Assembly (NCBI GenBank): GCA_020628615.1
Contig: JAHDEV010000016.1
Location: 1 to 33,733, forward strand
From: Dokdonia sp.
GTDB lineage: Bacteria; Bacteroidota; Bacteroidia; Flavobacteriales; Flavobacteriaceae
Reading direction: 5' to 3'
Length of the DNA: 33,733 bases
The notes below the pieces were generated by a model. It saw only the letters and a list, made by a program, of their open reading frames with translations, was not told the DNA's origin and did no database searches. Of the stretch, positions 6,504 to 15,500 are shown one piece after another; position 1 is the stretch's first letter, and each line of letters opens with the position of its first letter. A program made the position numbers and the translations under genes.

Positions 6504-8003
6504 TTGTCTTTTGTACAAAAACCCCACTTTTTTACAAAAAAAGTAACCATTACTAACAAGCCCCTTGATTTGGACAACCTACAACAAAAAATATCATTTA
6601 TACTTCTTGTATTAATTTCCACCCTTGCTGCTCACTCACAAAAAGTAGCAGATGACTTAACGGTGACTTCATTTGAATTTATAAGAGACGTTGATAATAA
6701 AATAACTAGTAGCACACTACTCAAAGAAGAGTTTAGGCCCATAGATGAAAAAGACCTAAACTGGGGAAGCGAAAACGGATGGTACTGGTTTAAAATCACG
6801 CTAGATCTTAAAGAAAGTGAAGAGGGTGTTTACCACTTCAAAGTACCTTCTATACACATTAAAAGTTTTTCCCTCTTTCAACACTCAAATGATTCTATAA
6901 AATACTTGGGCACTTCTGGAAATAACATTCATATTATAGAAAAACCAGAACTTGAGAGGCTTACCAGTGTCCCAGCAAGATTTAACAAGGGAGAAAACAC
7001 ATTTTATATACAGACTTTTTTCTGGCACGAGGCTTACTTCCCTCTTACCGTTGTAGATAATATCACATACCAGCGCAACAATATATCTACGCTTGCCTTT
7101 TCTGGAAGTTATTTTGGGTTTGCCCTTTTGGTAATCATCTTGAATCTATTTATGTATTTCACCTTTAATGAGAAGGTATATTTATATTATGTTTATTTTC
7201 TATTTGCCACTTCTGCAAGCATCTTTTATGATGATGGCTTTTTCTCCTATTTCTTTCCAGGAATAATTAAATATTATGACTTCATAGAGATGCTTTTACA
7301 CTGGCTATGTGGTATCACAGCTGCCTTATTTAGTTTTACATTTTTAAGGATAAACTCAGTAATGCCACGCATAAAAAAGTGGTTTTATATCGCTCTATTT
7401 ATAGCTGCAGGACTCTATACAGGTAGCTTGTTACTTGATAATTTCTATCTTTTTAGATATGCAGGATATATGATGTCTTCACTACTTATAGGCTGCTGGC
7501 TATTATGCTGGTATATCGCTACAAAATACAGTTATGCCTATATACTTGTAATAGCATACCTTATACTACTGTTTTCTTCCATAGGCCACTTTGCATTGCG
7601 AGTAACGGGATATCAATTTATTGAGATTACTTCAAATCAAGTAAAATTTGGCGGTATTATAGAGATGCTCATTCTAGGCACAGCACTACTATATCGCTTT
7701 AAATTTATAAAAAGAGAAAACCACGACATACGTAACCAGCTAGAGGACTATGTAAGAGAGTTACAAAATGTAGCCTCCACAAAAGAGCAAACACTCCAAG
7801 AGAGTGTAGATCAAATCAGCACAAGCCACAATCTTTCTAAGCGAGAGACCGAAGTACTCTTAGAGCTCTCCAAAGGGTACACAAATAAACAAATAGGAGA
7901 GACATTACACATTTCAATCGCCACGGTAAAATTTCACACCAGTAATATTTATGCAAAACTAGATGTGTCTAATAGGTCAGAGGTAATAGAGAAGGTAACC
8001 TAA
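6504..8003 (+). CDS. Membrane-bound LuxR-family regulator with 7TMR-DISM sensor
   Basis: From the TTG at 6504 the product has 499 residues. A better start may be the TTG at 6570 (DNLQQKISFILLVLISTLAAHS), which leaves a clean signal peptide. The extracytoplasmic part (about residues 50-190; WFKITLDLKESEEGVYHFKVP) resembles 7TMR-DISM extracellular domains. About residues 195-400 carry seven hydrophobic helices. A short coiled coil then leads to a LuxR/GerE helix-turn-helix at about 443-498 (LSKRETEVLLELSKGYTNKQ, then IATVKFHTSNIYAKL). No histidine kinase or receiver domain is present, so signal sensing and DNA binding seem to be joined in one membrane protein. The ligand is unknown. Dyad repeats just upstream suggest regulated or self-regulated expression. 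Confidence 0.85.
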   Translation: MSFVQKPHFFTKKVTITNKPLDLDNLQQKISFILLVLISTLAAHSQKVADDLTVTSFEFIRDVDNKITSSTLLKEEFRPIDEKDLNWGSENGWYWFKITLDLKESEEGVYHFKVPSIHIKSFSLFQHSNDSIKYLGTSGNNIHIIEKPELERLTSVPARFNKGENTFYIQTFFWHEAYFPLTVVDNITYQRNNISTLAFSGSYFGFALLVIILNLFMYFTFNEKVYLYYVYFLFATSASIFYDDGFFSYFFPGIIKYYDFIEMLLHWLCGITAALFSFTFLRINSVMPRIKKWFYIALFIAAGLYTGSLLLDNFYLFRYAGYMMSSLLIGCWLLCWYIATKYSYAYILVIAYLILLFSSIGHFALRVTGYQFIEITSNQVKFGGIIEMLILGTALLYRFKFIKRENHDIRNQLEDYVRELQNVASTKEQTLQESVDQISTSHNLSKRETEVLLELSKGYTNKQIGETLHISIATVKFHTSNIYAKLDVSNRSEVIEKVT

Positions 8004-8009
8004 TATGTT

Positions 8010-8029
8010 TACGCTTTCGCGAAAACGTA
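8010..8029. repeat. TTTCGCGAAA palindrome, copy 3 (intergenic)
   Basis: TACGCTTTCGCGAAAACGTA begins 7 nt after the regulator stop codon; one base breaks the 20-bp symmetry. Confidence 0.92.
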
Positions 8030-8126
8030 CTCACAACCACACATAAACATCTTGTGCATATCTTAGTGCTATAACGGCTGTATAACAGCGGTTGATTTCC
8101 TAATTTAGCCAAAAGCTTTTCTCTCA

Positions 8127-9497
8127 ATGGCCAAAATTAAAACCACCTTTTTCTGTCAAAACTGCGGGACCCAGTATGCCAAATGGCAGGGGCAATGCAA
8201 CGCCTGTAAACAATGGAACACCATCGTAGAAGAAGTAGTACAAAAAGCCGATAAGAAAGACTGGAAAAGCAGCACTACAAAAGTCTCAGGACTCACAAGA
8301 ACAAGCAAGCCGCTTAAAGTAGCAGATATCTCTACCGCCTCTGAAGCGCGTATGAATACAAAAAACGGCGAGCTTAATCGTGTGCTGGGTGGTGGACTTG
8401 TACCAGGATCCCTTACACTCTTGGGTGGAGAACCAGGTATAGGGAAAAGTACACTGCTGTTACAAATAAGTCTTGCACTACCTTATAAAACACTATATGT
8501 TTCTGGTGAAGAAAGCCAGCAACAAATAAAAATGCGTGCAGAGCGCATACACCCAGAAAGTGACCAGTGCTATATTCTCACTGAGACAAAAACCCAAAAC
8601 ATCTTTAGACACGTAGAGGAGGTACAGCCAGATATCGTGATTATAGACTCTATACAAACACTACACTCAGATCATATAGAGAGTACAGCAGGTAGTATTT
8701 CTCAAATAAGAGAAACCACATCAGAGCTTATACGCTTTGCAAAAGAGACAGCAACACCCGTAATTCTTATAGGTCACATCACAAAAGATGGCAATATAGC
8801 TGGCCCCAAGATACTGGAGCATATGGTAGATACCGTACTACAGTTTGAGGGAGACCGCAACCACGTGTATCGCATACTTAGAGCACACAAAAACAGATTT
8901 GGTAGCACTAGCGAACTTGGTATTTATGAGATGCAAGGCTCAGGTCTTAGGGAGGTAAGCAACCCTAGTGAGATACTCATATCAAAAAATGATGAGGAAT
9001 TAAGCGGTACAGCCATTGCCACAACAATGGAAGGAATGCGCCCCCTTATGATAGAGATACAAGCACTTGTGAGCACCGCAGTATATGGAACACCACAACG
9101 TAGCTCTACGGGTTATAATGTAAAGAGGCTCAATATGCTTCTAGCTGTACTTGAAAAACGAGCTGGATTCAAACTAGGTGCAAAAGATGTGTTTCTTAAC
9201 GTGACAGGAGGTATCTCTGTAGATGACCCTGCGATAGATCTTGCAGTGGTAGCAGCCGTATTATCAAGTAATGTAGACATCCCTGTAGATAAGGCAATGT
9301 GCTTTGCTGCAGAGATTGGGCTAGCAGGTGAGGTAAGACCCGTAAACCGCATAGAACAACGCATTCTTGAAGCAGAGAAGCTAGGTTTTACCAGTATTAT
9401 TATTTCAAAATACTGTAAAATACCAGATAATACATATCATATAAATGTGATAAAAGTGGCTAAGGTGCACGATGTAGTGCGTCACTTATTTGGGTAA
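8127..9497 (+). CDS. radA: DNA repair protein RadA
   Basis: The 456-residue RecA-like ATPase promotes branch migration of recombination intermediates in the cytoplasm. Domain order is standard: a C4 zinc finger (Cys10, Cys13, Cys24, Cys27; CQNCGTQYAKWQGQCNAC), a P-loop GEPGIGKST at residues 101-109, VIIDSIQTL as Walker B, the RadA-specific KNRFG motif near residue 255, and a Lon-like C-terminal domain containing DVFLNVTGGISVDDPAIDLA. The length is normal. The ATG start is directly before MAKIKTTFFCQNCG, as usual for RadA. A TAATTTAG box lies 18 nt upstream. The stop codon abuts a TTTCGCGAAA palindrome, then a terminator facing the opposite gene. Confidence 0.98.
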   Translation: MAKIKTTFFCQNCGTQYAKWQGQCNACKQWNTIVEEVVQKADKKDWKSSTTKVSGLTRTSKPLKVADISTASEARMNTKNGELNRVLGGGLVPGSLTLLGGEPGIGKSTLLLQISLALPYKTLYVSGEESQQQIKMRAERIHPESDQCYILTETKTQNIFRHVEEVQPDIVIIDSIQTLHSDHIESTAGSISQIRETTSELIRFAKETATPVILIGHITKDGNIAGPKILEHMVDTVLQFEGDRNHVYRILRAHKNRFGSTSELGIYEMQGSGLREVSNPSEILISKNDEELSGTAIATTMEGMRPLMIEIQALVSTAVYGTPQRSSTGYNVKRLNMLLAVLEKRAGFKLGAKDVFLNVTGGISVDDPAIDLAVVAAVLSSNVDIPVDKAMCFAAEIGLAGEVRPVNRIEQRILEAEKLGFTSIIISKYCKIPDNTYHINVIKVAKVHDVVRHLFG

Positions 9498-9519
9498 TTA
9501 CGCTTTCGCGAAAGCATAA
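9498..9519. repeat. TTTCGCGAAA palindrome, copy 4 (convergent junction radA/tas)
   Basis: Starts at the base after the radA stop codon. It is a 22-bp element with one mismatch in the right arm (GCATAA instead of GCGTAA). Confidence 0.93.
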
Positions 9520-9543
9520 AAAAAACGCCACCATACGGTAGCG
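9518..9543 (-). terminator. Rho-independent terminator of the aldo-keto reductase gene
   Basis: On the minus strand CGCTACC pairs with GGTGGCG (one G-T wobble) around a GTAT loop and is followed by eight T. It lies 26 nt past the stop of the aldo-keto reductase gene. Confidence 0.75.
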
Positions 9544-9568
9544 CTTCATATTTATATGCATAATATAC

Positions 9569-10603
9569 TTATGGCGCAGGGTTAGGTATTGCCTCGTGTA
9601 CCTCATCTATTGCTTTTAAAACCTCTTCAGAAAGAGAAACTGAGGCACTGCCTATATTTTCTTTAAGCTGTTCCATACTAGTCGCACCTATGATATTTGC
9701 TGTAACAAATGGTCTATCATTTACAAAGGCGAGTGCCATTTGTGTAAGGCTCAAACCGTGACTGTCTGCAATTGCTTTATAGCGTCTGGTTGCCTCAAAA
9801 GAGTTGTCACTATGATAACGACTATAATTAGGAAACAGCGTTACCCTCGCATTTTCTGGGTAACCGTCAAGGTATTTACCCGTAAGTTGTCCAAAACCAA
9901 GAGGTGAGTACGGCAACAAGCCTATACCTTCTCTATGTAACACCTCTGTAAGACCTACCTCGTCTGTGCGATTAAGCAAGCTATATGGGTTTTGAACCGT
10001 TACGGCTCTAGGTGCTCCTTTACGGGCTTCTTCCATAAATCGCATTGTACCAAACGGCCCTTCGTTTGATAAGCCTATGTGTCTAATTTTACCTTGTTTT
10101 ACATAGGTCTCTAGACTTTCTAAAATGGTTGCAATATTATCTTGCCACTGCTCGCTGCTGTCGTGCTTGTAGCCACGTTGCCCAAAATAGTTTGTGTTGC
10201 GCTCTGGCCAGTGCAGTTGATAAATATCTAGGTAATCTGTTTGTAGTCTTTTTAAACTCTTGTGCAAAGCATCTTCTAGTGCTTCTTTTGAAAAACCAAG
10301 GTTGTCTCGTATGGGCTTAAAAGTAGGACTAGGGCCCGTAATTTTTGATGCCAGCACAATCTTATCACGATTCTTATTTTTTGCAAGCCAAGTCCCAATA
10401 ATAGTCTCTGTAGACCCTTGATTTTCGGGTTTAAAAGGGACACTATACATCTCTGCAGTATCAATGAAGTTTACTCCATTATCAAGCGCATAGCTCATTT
10501 GCTCGTGTCCTTCTGCCTCGGTATTTTGACGTCCCCACGTCATAGAGCCTAGACATATTTTTGATACTTCTATATCTGTATGCGGTATTTTATTGTATTG
10601 CAT
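9569..10603 (-). CDS. tas: NADP(H)-dependent aldo-keto reductase, Tas type
   Basis: The 344-residue protein aligns by eye over its whole length with E. coli Tas (about 346 residues): MQYNKIPHTDIEVSKICLGS at the start, AEMYSVP, ENQGSTETIIGTWLAK, LKRLQTDYLDIYQLHWPERN and a C-terminal PNPAP. The aldo-keto reductase tetrad is visible as Asp and Tyr in FIDTAEMY, Lys in VLASKI and His in QLHWPE. It should be a TIM-barrel cytoplasmic oxidoreductase; the physiological substrate of Tas is not established. It is the last gene of a minus-strand group after exonuclease III and the OmpA-like gene (27 bp gap) and ends in a clear terminator. Confidence 0.92.
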   Translation of the reverse strand: MQYNKIPHTDIEVSKICLGSMTWGRQNTEAEGHEQMSYALDNGVNFIDTAEMYSVPFKPENQGSTETIIGTWLAKNKNRDKIVLASKITGPSPTFKPIRDNLGFSKEALEDALHKSLKRLQTDYLDIYQLHWPERNTNYFGQRGYKHDSSEQWQDNIATILESLETYVKQGKIRHIGLSNEGPFGTMRFMEEARKGAPRAVTVQNPYSLLNRTDEVGLTEVLHREGIGLLPYSPLGFGQLTGKYLDGYPENARVTLFPNYSRYHSDNSFEATRRYKAIADSHGLSLTQMALAFVNDRPFVTANIIGATSMEQLKENIGSASVSLSEEVLKAIDEVHEAIPNPAP

Positions 10604-10630
10604 TTGTCGTGTCTTAAAACTAGCTTACTA

Positions 10631-11611
10631 TTAATCTATCTCTTGTAACAAAGCCTTTACCTCATCAAGTTTTGGTGTAAGGATTACTTCTATTCTTCTG
10701 TTTTTGGCTTTATTTTCTGGCGTGTCATTTTCGGCTACGGGAGCATATTCTCCTCTACCTGCTGCTGTAAGATTTTTGGGATCTATTCTTTTATTCTGGC
10801 GCAGTATGTTTACAATAGATGTTGCCCTCTTTGCACTAAGGTCCCAGTTACCCTGTAGGTTACCACTTCCTCCATAAGGTACATTATCTGTGTGTCCTTC
10901 TATAAGCACGGCAATCTCTGGGTTATCTGCAAGTACACTACCTAGTTGCTTTACTGCCTTTGTTCCATTTGTACCCACGGTCCAGCTACCAGAGTCAAAA
11001 AGAAGCTTGTTTTCAAGTGAGACATATACTTTTCCATCTCGTTGCTCTACAGTAAGACCTTTACCTTCAAAATCTGTGAGCGCTTTAGATATCGCATCTT
11101 TAAGACCTCGCATTTTTGCATCTTTTGCCGCAATAAGACCTTCTAGCTCATCTACTCTCGCAGACCTATCTGCCAGATCTTTTTGTAATCGCTCTAGTCG
11201 CTTACGCTCTGCCTCAAGCGCGGCTGTTTTTTCGGCAAGGTCATTTTGTTTTGATTCTAGTTCTGCGAGCAGTTGTCTGTTCTTCTTTGAGTTTTCTGCT
11301 ATTGAGGCACTGCTGTTAGTCTCTAGGGCATTATAGCTATCTTGTAATTGTGCAAGATTTGCCTTTGCAGCATCATACTCACCACTTACCTCATTGTATT
11401 TATTAGATAATGCATCAAGGTCTACTAGAGCAAGATCACGCTCTTCTTTAGTTTTTTCTAGAGCAGCTTTTGCTTCGGAGAGCTCCTTAGACATATTGCG
11501 GTTATCTTTTCTAAGACTGCTATATTTTGCCTCAAGATCTTTAAATTTTTTTGCAGGTACACAAGATGCTAGTGCACTCACAGCCAGAAGGCATATCAGT
11601 ATTTTTTTCAT
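10631..11611 (-). CDS. OmpA-family lipoprotein with coiled coil
   Basis: The 326-residue protein starts MKKILICLLAVSALASC, a lipoprotein signal with lipidated Cys17. Residues about 20-175 are a long heptad-rich coiled coil (DLEAKYSSLRKDNRNMSKEL and similar). The C-terminal third is an OmpA/MotB peptidoglycan-binding domain: LLFDSGSWTV, VLIEGHTDNVPYGG, DLSAKRATSIVNIL and NKAKNRRIEVIL. It is expected to be anchored in the outer membrane by lipid and to bind peptidoglycan through the OmpA domain, with the coiled coil as spacer. It sits between exonuclease III (39 bp upstream) and the Tas gene (27 bp downstream); no functional link is obvious. There is no beta barrel, so this is not a classical OmpA porin. 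Confidence 0.93.
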   Translation of the reverse strand: MKKILICLLAVSALASCVPAKKFKDLEAKYSSLRKDNRNMSKELSEAKAALEKTKEERDLALVDLDALSNKYNEVSGEYDAAKANLAQLQDSYNALETNSSASIAENSKKNRQLLAELESKQNDLAEKTAALEAERKRLERLQKDLADRSARVDELEGLIAAKDAKMRGLKDAISKALTDFEGKGLTVEQRDGKVYVSLENKLLFDSGSWTVGTNGTKAVKQLGSVLADNPEIAVLIEGHTDNVPYGGSGNLQGNWDLSAKRATSIVNILRQNKRIDPKNLTAAGRGEYAPVAENDTPENKAKNRRIEVILTPKLDEVKALLQEID

Positions 11612-11650
11612 TTTATAACTTTATTTTTTTTGTGTAAAATTTAGTAATCT

Positions 11651-12415
11651 TTATGATAAGTCAAGCTCTACCATATGAGGGCAGTGATCACTATGCTTTG
11701 CATCAGAGAGTATGACTGCTCGTGCTATTTTATCTTTAAGAGGTTCACTCACCATATTATAATCTATACGCCAGCCTTTATTGTTTGCTCTAGCATTTGC
11801 TCTATAACTCCACCAAGTATAATTATCTGGTTCTTTATTAAGATGGCGAAAAGAATCTATAAAGCCGCTCTCCATAAAATTACCTATCCACTCGCGCTCT
11901 ACTGGTAAAAAGCCACTTACCTTCTTATTACGTACAGGGTCGTGTATATCTATAGCCTCGTGACAAATATTATAATCTCCACCTATCACAAGATTAGGCT
12001 TATCTTGTTTGAGCTCATTTACGTAATCTTGTAGTAAATCCATATACTCTAGCTTGTGCTCAAGACGGGCACTATTAGTACCAGATGGTAGGTACATACT
12101 CATCACAGACACGTCATCAAAATCTACACGTATGTTGCGCCCCTCAAAATCCATAGAGGCGATACCAGTACCATAGTCTATGTGCTTTGGTGTCTTTTTA
12201 GTAAGTACGGCTACTCCACTATATCCTTTCTTTTGCGCACTAAACCAGTAGTGCTCGTATCCCAGTTCTTCAAAAACGGCAACATCTACTTGATCTGGTG
12301 TAGCTTTAGTTTCTTGTAACAAGACCACATCTGGATCTGTTTGTTTAAGCCAGAGTGCAAAATCTTTGCGCAATGCAGCACGAATTCCGTTTACATTATA
12401 AGATACTATTTTCAT
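11651..12415 (-). CDS. xth: Exodeoxyribonuclease III (AP endonuclease)
   Basis: The 254-residue enzyme belongs to the exonuclease III/APE1 family that cleaves at abasic sites in base excision repair. Motifs are in order: KIVSYNVNGIRAAL at the N-terminus, LLQETKA with metal-binding Glu35, GVAVLTKK, MSMYLPSG, GGDYNICHEAIDIHDP, YTWWSYRANARANNKGWRID and the terminal SDHCPHMVEL with catalytic Asp-His. The length and the ATG start fit the family. It heads a minus-strand group with the OmpA-like and Tas genes. A TAACTTAG box ends 19 nt upstream of the start and may be its promoter. Confidence 0.97.
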   Translation of the reverse strand: MKIVSYNVNGIRAALRKDFALWLKQTDPDVVLLQETKATPDQVDVAVFEELGYEHYWFSAQKKGYSGVAVLTKKTPKHIDYGTGIASMDFEGRNIRVDFDDVSVMSMYLPSGTNSARLEHKLEYMDLLQDYVNELKQDKPNLVIGGDYNICHEAIDIHDPVRNKKVSGFLPVEREWIGNFMESGFIDSFRHLNKEPDNYTWWSYRANARANNKGWRIDYNMVSEPLKDKIARAVILSDAKHSDHCPHMVELDLS

Positions 12416-12484
12416 ACGTTGCTTTATTAAAGTGCTAAGTTATAAATTAGGTTTTTTCACTCCTCTTAAAAACCTTATAAAGTT

Positions 12485-12492
12485 TACCTTTA
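12485..12492 (+). promoter_or_regulatory. Candidate -7 box for the outer-membrane protein gene
   Basis: TACCTTTA is a one-base variant of TAnnTTTG, 41 nt before the ATG. The same TA(T/C)CTTT(G/A) form recurs ahead of several genes here, which raises its credibility somewhat. Confidence 0.35.
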
Positions 12493-12533
12493 CGAGTAGG
12501 CACTATTAAGCCTAGTATGGAGTTTTACTATAA

Positions 12534-15500
12534 ATGCGGTTATTTTACGTCATCATATGTTTTCTATTTACCAGCACGCTACTGGCTCAACAAACTCGCA
12601 CAGTAAAAGTTGCGACTAGAGATACCATTGTAATAGACTCTGTAAGTATTAATCCATCCCTTTTTAGTATAAAATCACTCACAGGTAAGACAGTAGACAG
12701 TTCTCTTTACACTATAGATTATGCTAAGAGTATTCTTTCGCTTAAAGCGAAAAAAACCACACTCCCAGACAGTCTAGAGATTACATACAAACTGTATCCA
12801 GATTTTCTCACTCGCCGCTACTCAAAGTTTGATAAAAGTCAAATAGTAGAAAGCACTGGCGCTCTAGATAAACTTGTAAGCCTTGGTGTTGATAAAAGAA
12901 AAAATAGCGCTCTGCCCTTCTCAGGTCTTAACGTGAGCGGAAGCATTTTAAGAGGAGTCGCCGTGGGTAATAGTCAAAACAGCACGCTCAACTCCGAACT
13001 AGATTTACAAATAAGTGGTAAGCTTAGTGAGAATGTTACTTTACGCGCTTCTTTACAAGATGCAAATATCCCTAGCCAGCAAGGAGGGTATTCTCAAAAT
13101 CTGGACGAATTTGATCAAATATTTATAGAGCTCTTTTCAGACAATTGGAATATAAGAGCAGGAGATATAAATCTTCAAAACACAGATTCCTACTTTGGGC
13201 AGTTTACAAAAAAGATTCAAGGGCTTTCATTATCAGGCACTATTAATCACTCAGACACAAAAAGTACAGACCTCTTTGGCTCCGGGGCGCTCGTACGTGG
13301 GGTATTTACACAAAGTACATTTACGGGTCAAGAAGGTAATCAAGGCCCTTATAAACTCACAGGACCTAATGGCGAACTTTTTGTGCTTGTGGTCTCTGGT
13401 AGCGAGACAGTATATGTAAATGGCATCCCGCTGCAACGAGGAGAAAATGAAGATTATGTGATAGATTACAATGCTGGAGAAATACGTTTTAACGCCACAT
13501 ATCCCATCACAAGTGAGATGCGTATTAATGTAGAGTATCAATTTTCTGAGCGAAGATATACTCGCGTGCTGGCTTATGCGGGGGGAAGCTTTCGCGAAAG
13601 CGATAACCTAAAAATTGCTGCTCACGTATATTCTGAGAGTGATATAAAAAACCAACCTTTACAACAAAACCTAACAGCCGAACAGGTTGCCATTCTAGAA
13701 GCCGCAGGAGATAACACAGCCGAAATGGTAGCACCCAGTGCCGTACCCGATACTTTTGACACTAATAAAATACTATACCGTGAGATTATAGTAAATGGTG
13801 TAGAGGTATTTGAGTTTAGCACAGACCCAGATGAGTCCCTTTTTCAAGTGCGATTTACTAATGTAGGTGTTAACCAGGGTGATTATGTTTTGAGTACTAC
13901 AAACACATTACAACGCACTTTTGAGTACGTAGCTCCAGTAAATGGTGTACCACAGGGGTCTTTTGCACCAGAGGTACAATTGTTTTCACCCACGTTACTA
14001 CAACTAGGTGTAGTAAATGGTAGTTATACACCATCTGAAAAGACCTCTATAAATTTTGAAGCTGCAGGGAGTAAAAATGACACTAACACATTTTCTACTC
14101 AAGATGATGGTGATAATAATGGCTATGCATTGCACCTTGATATGAATCAACACCTTATCAAGAAAGATAGCACAAAGCTTCTCAAAGCATTTGTAGATTG
14201 GGATTATATCCAAGAAGACTTTGTAAATGTAGAGGGGCTTTATAATGTGGAGTTCAATCGTGATTGGAATTTGGAAAATTCGCTAGCAAACGCAAATGGA
14301 CTCTTGCTAGGTACACAAAATTATAGCACAATAGGCCTTGACTATACAGATCTGCAAAATGGCGCACTTACGTACACTTTTCAAAATCTACATTTTGATG
14401 GATATTATAACGGTTTGCGCCATCGTCTTTTAGGTAGATGGCAACTAGGAAATCTAAAAACTATCGCAAATGCAAGCATACTCTCTACAGATGATTTATT
14501 ACTTAGTACGAACTTTACAAGAGTAAATGCAAGAACCATTTATGATTTAAAAAAAGCGTGGGTAGGCGGCTCTCTACATCTAGAAGATAACTTACGTGTT
14601 GCAAAGAGTGATGACTCTATCACACCAGATAGCCAGCGCTTTAATGAGTATGCCCTTTACACAGGGATAGGTGACAGCACAAATATTTATGTAGAAGCAG
14701 GTTTTAAATACCGTACTAATGACAGCTTACGACTTAACACAATAGAGCGGGTTAATACTTCAAATACGTATTACTTAAAGTCACAGCTTCTTAAAAATGA
14801 AAAAACAAACTTGTCCATCTTTGTAAACTACAGAAACCTCGTATACACAGACCAGCGAGAGAGTGAGAACTCGCTTAACTCACGATTACTTTATGACCAG
14901 CGATTTGCAAATGACATAGTTAGGCTAAACACTGTTTATGAAACAAATAGTGGCACACAACCTCAACAAGAATTTACCTATATACAGGTAGATGAGGGAC
15001 AAGGCACACACACCTGGAATGATTATAATGGTGATGGTGTGCAAGAGCTAGATGAATTTGAGATTGCACAGTTTCAAGATGAGGCAGATTATGTACGAGT
15101 TTTGTTACCCAATCAAGTATTTGTACGGACGCATCAAAACAGATTAAGCCAGCAACTCACACTGCAGCCAGGCCAGTGGTCTGGACAGAAGGGTATTAAA
15201 AAATTCTTGTCACATTTTTATAACCAGACGAGTTATATACTTGACAAAAAGGTGTTGCGCCTTTCTAACGATTTTAGTCTGAACCCATTTAACGAAGATG
15301 AAAACGAAATAGGTGCCACCATAAACTTGAGGAACACACTATTCTTTAACAGAGGTAAACAGCGGTATACTACTTCATATAGTTTTTTATCTAACACCTC
15401 AAAAACATTACTTTCTACCGGGTTGCAAGAAGGGAAATTGCTCACACATCAACTTAGCTTTTTACATAAGATTAAAGAGAGCTGGCTTTTTAATTTTAAA

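Noticed and set aside
10890-11336. 148-aa plus-strand ORF opposite the OmpA-like gene
   Set aside because: Low-complexity Ser/Arg product is the typical antisense shadow of a coiled-coil gene.
12736-12752. TTTCGCT-TAA-AGCGAAA inverted repeat in the outer-membrane protein gene
   Set aside because: It resembles the repeat in base content but lacks the TTTCGCGAAA core; it falls in LSLKAKK codons and is probably chance.
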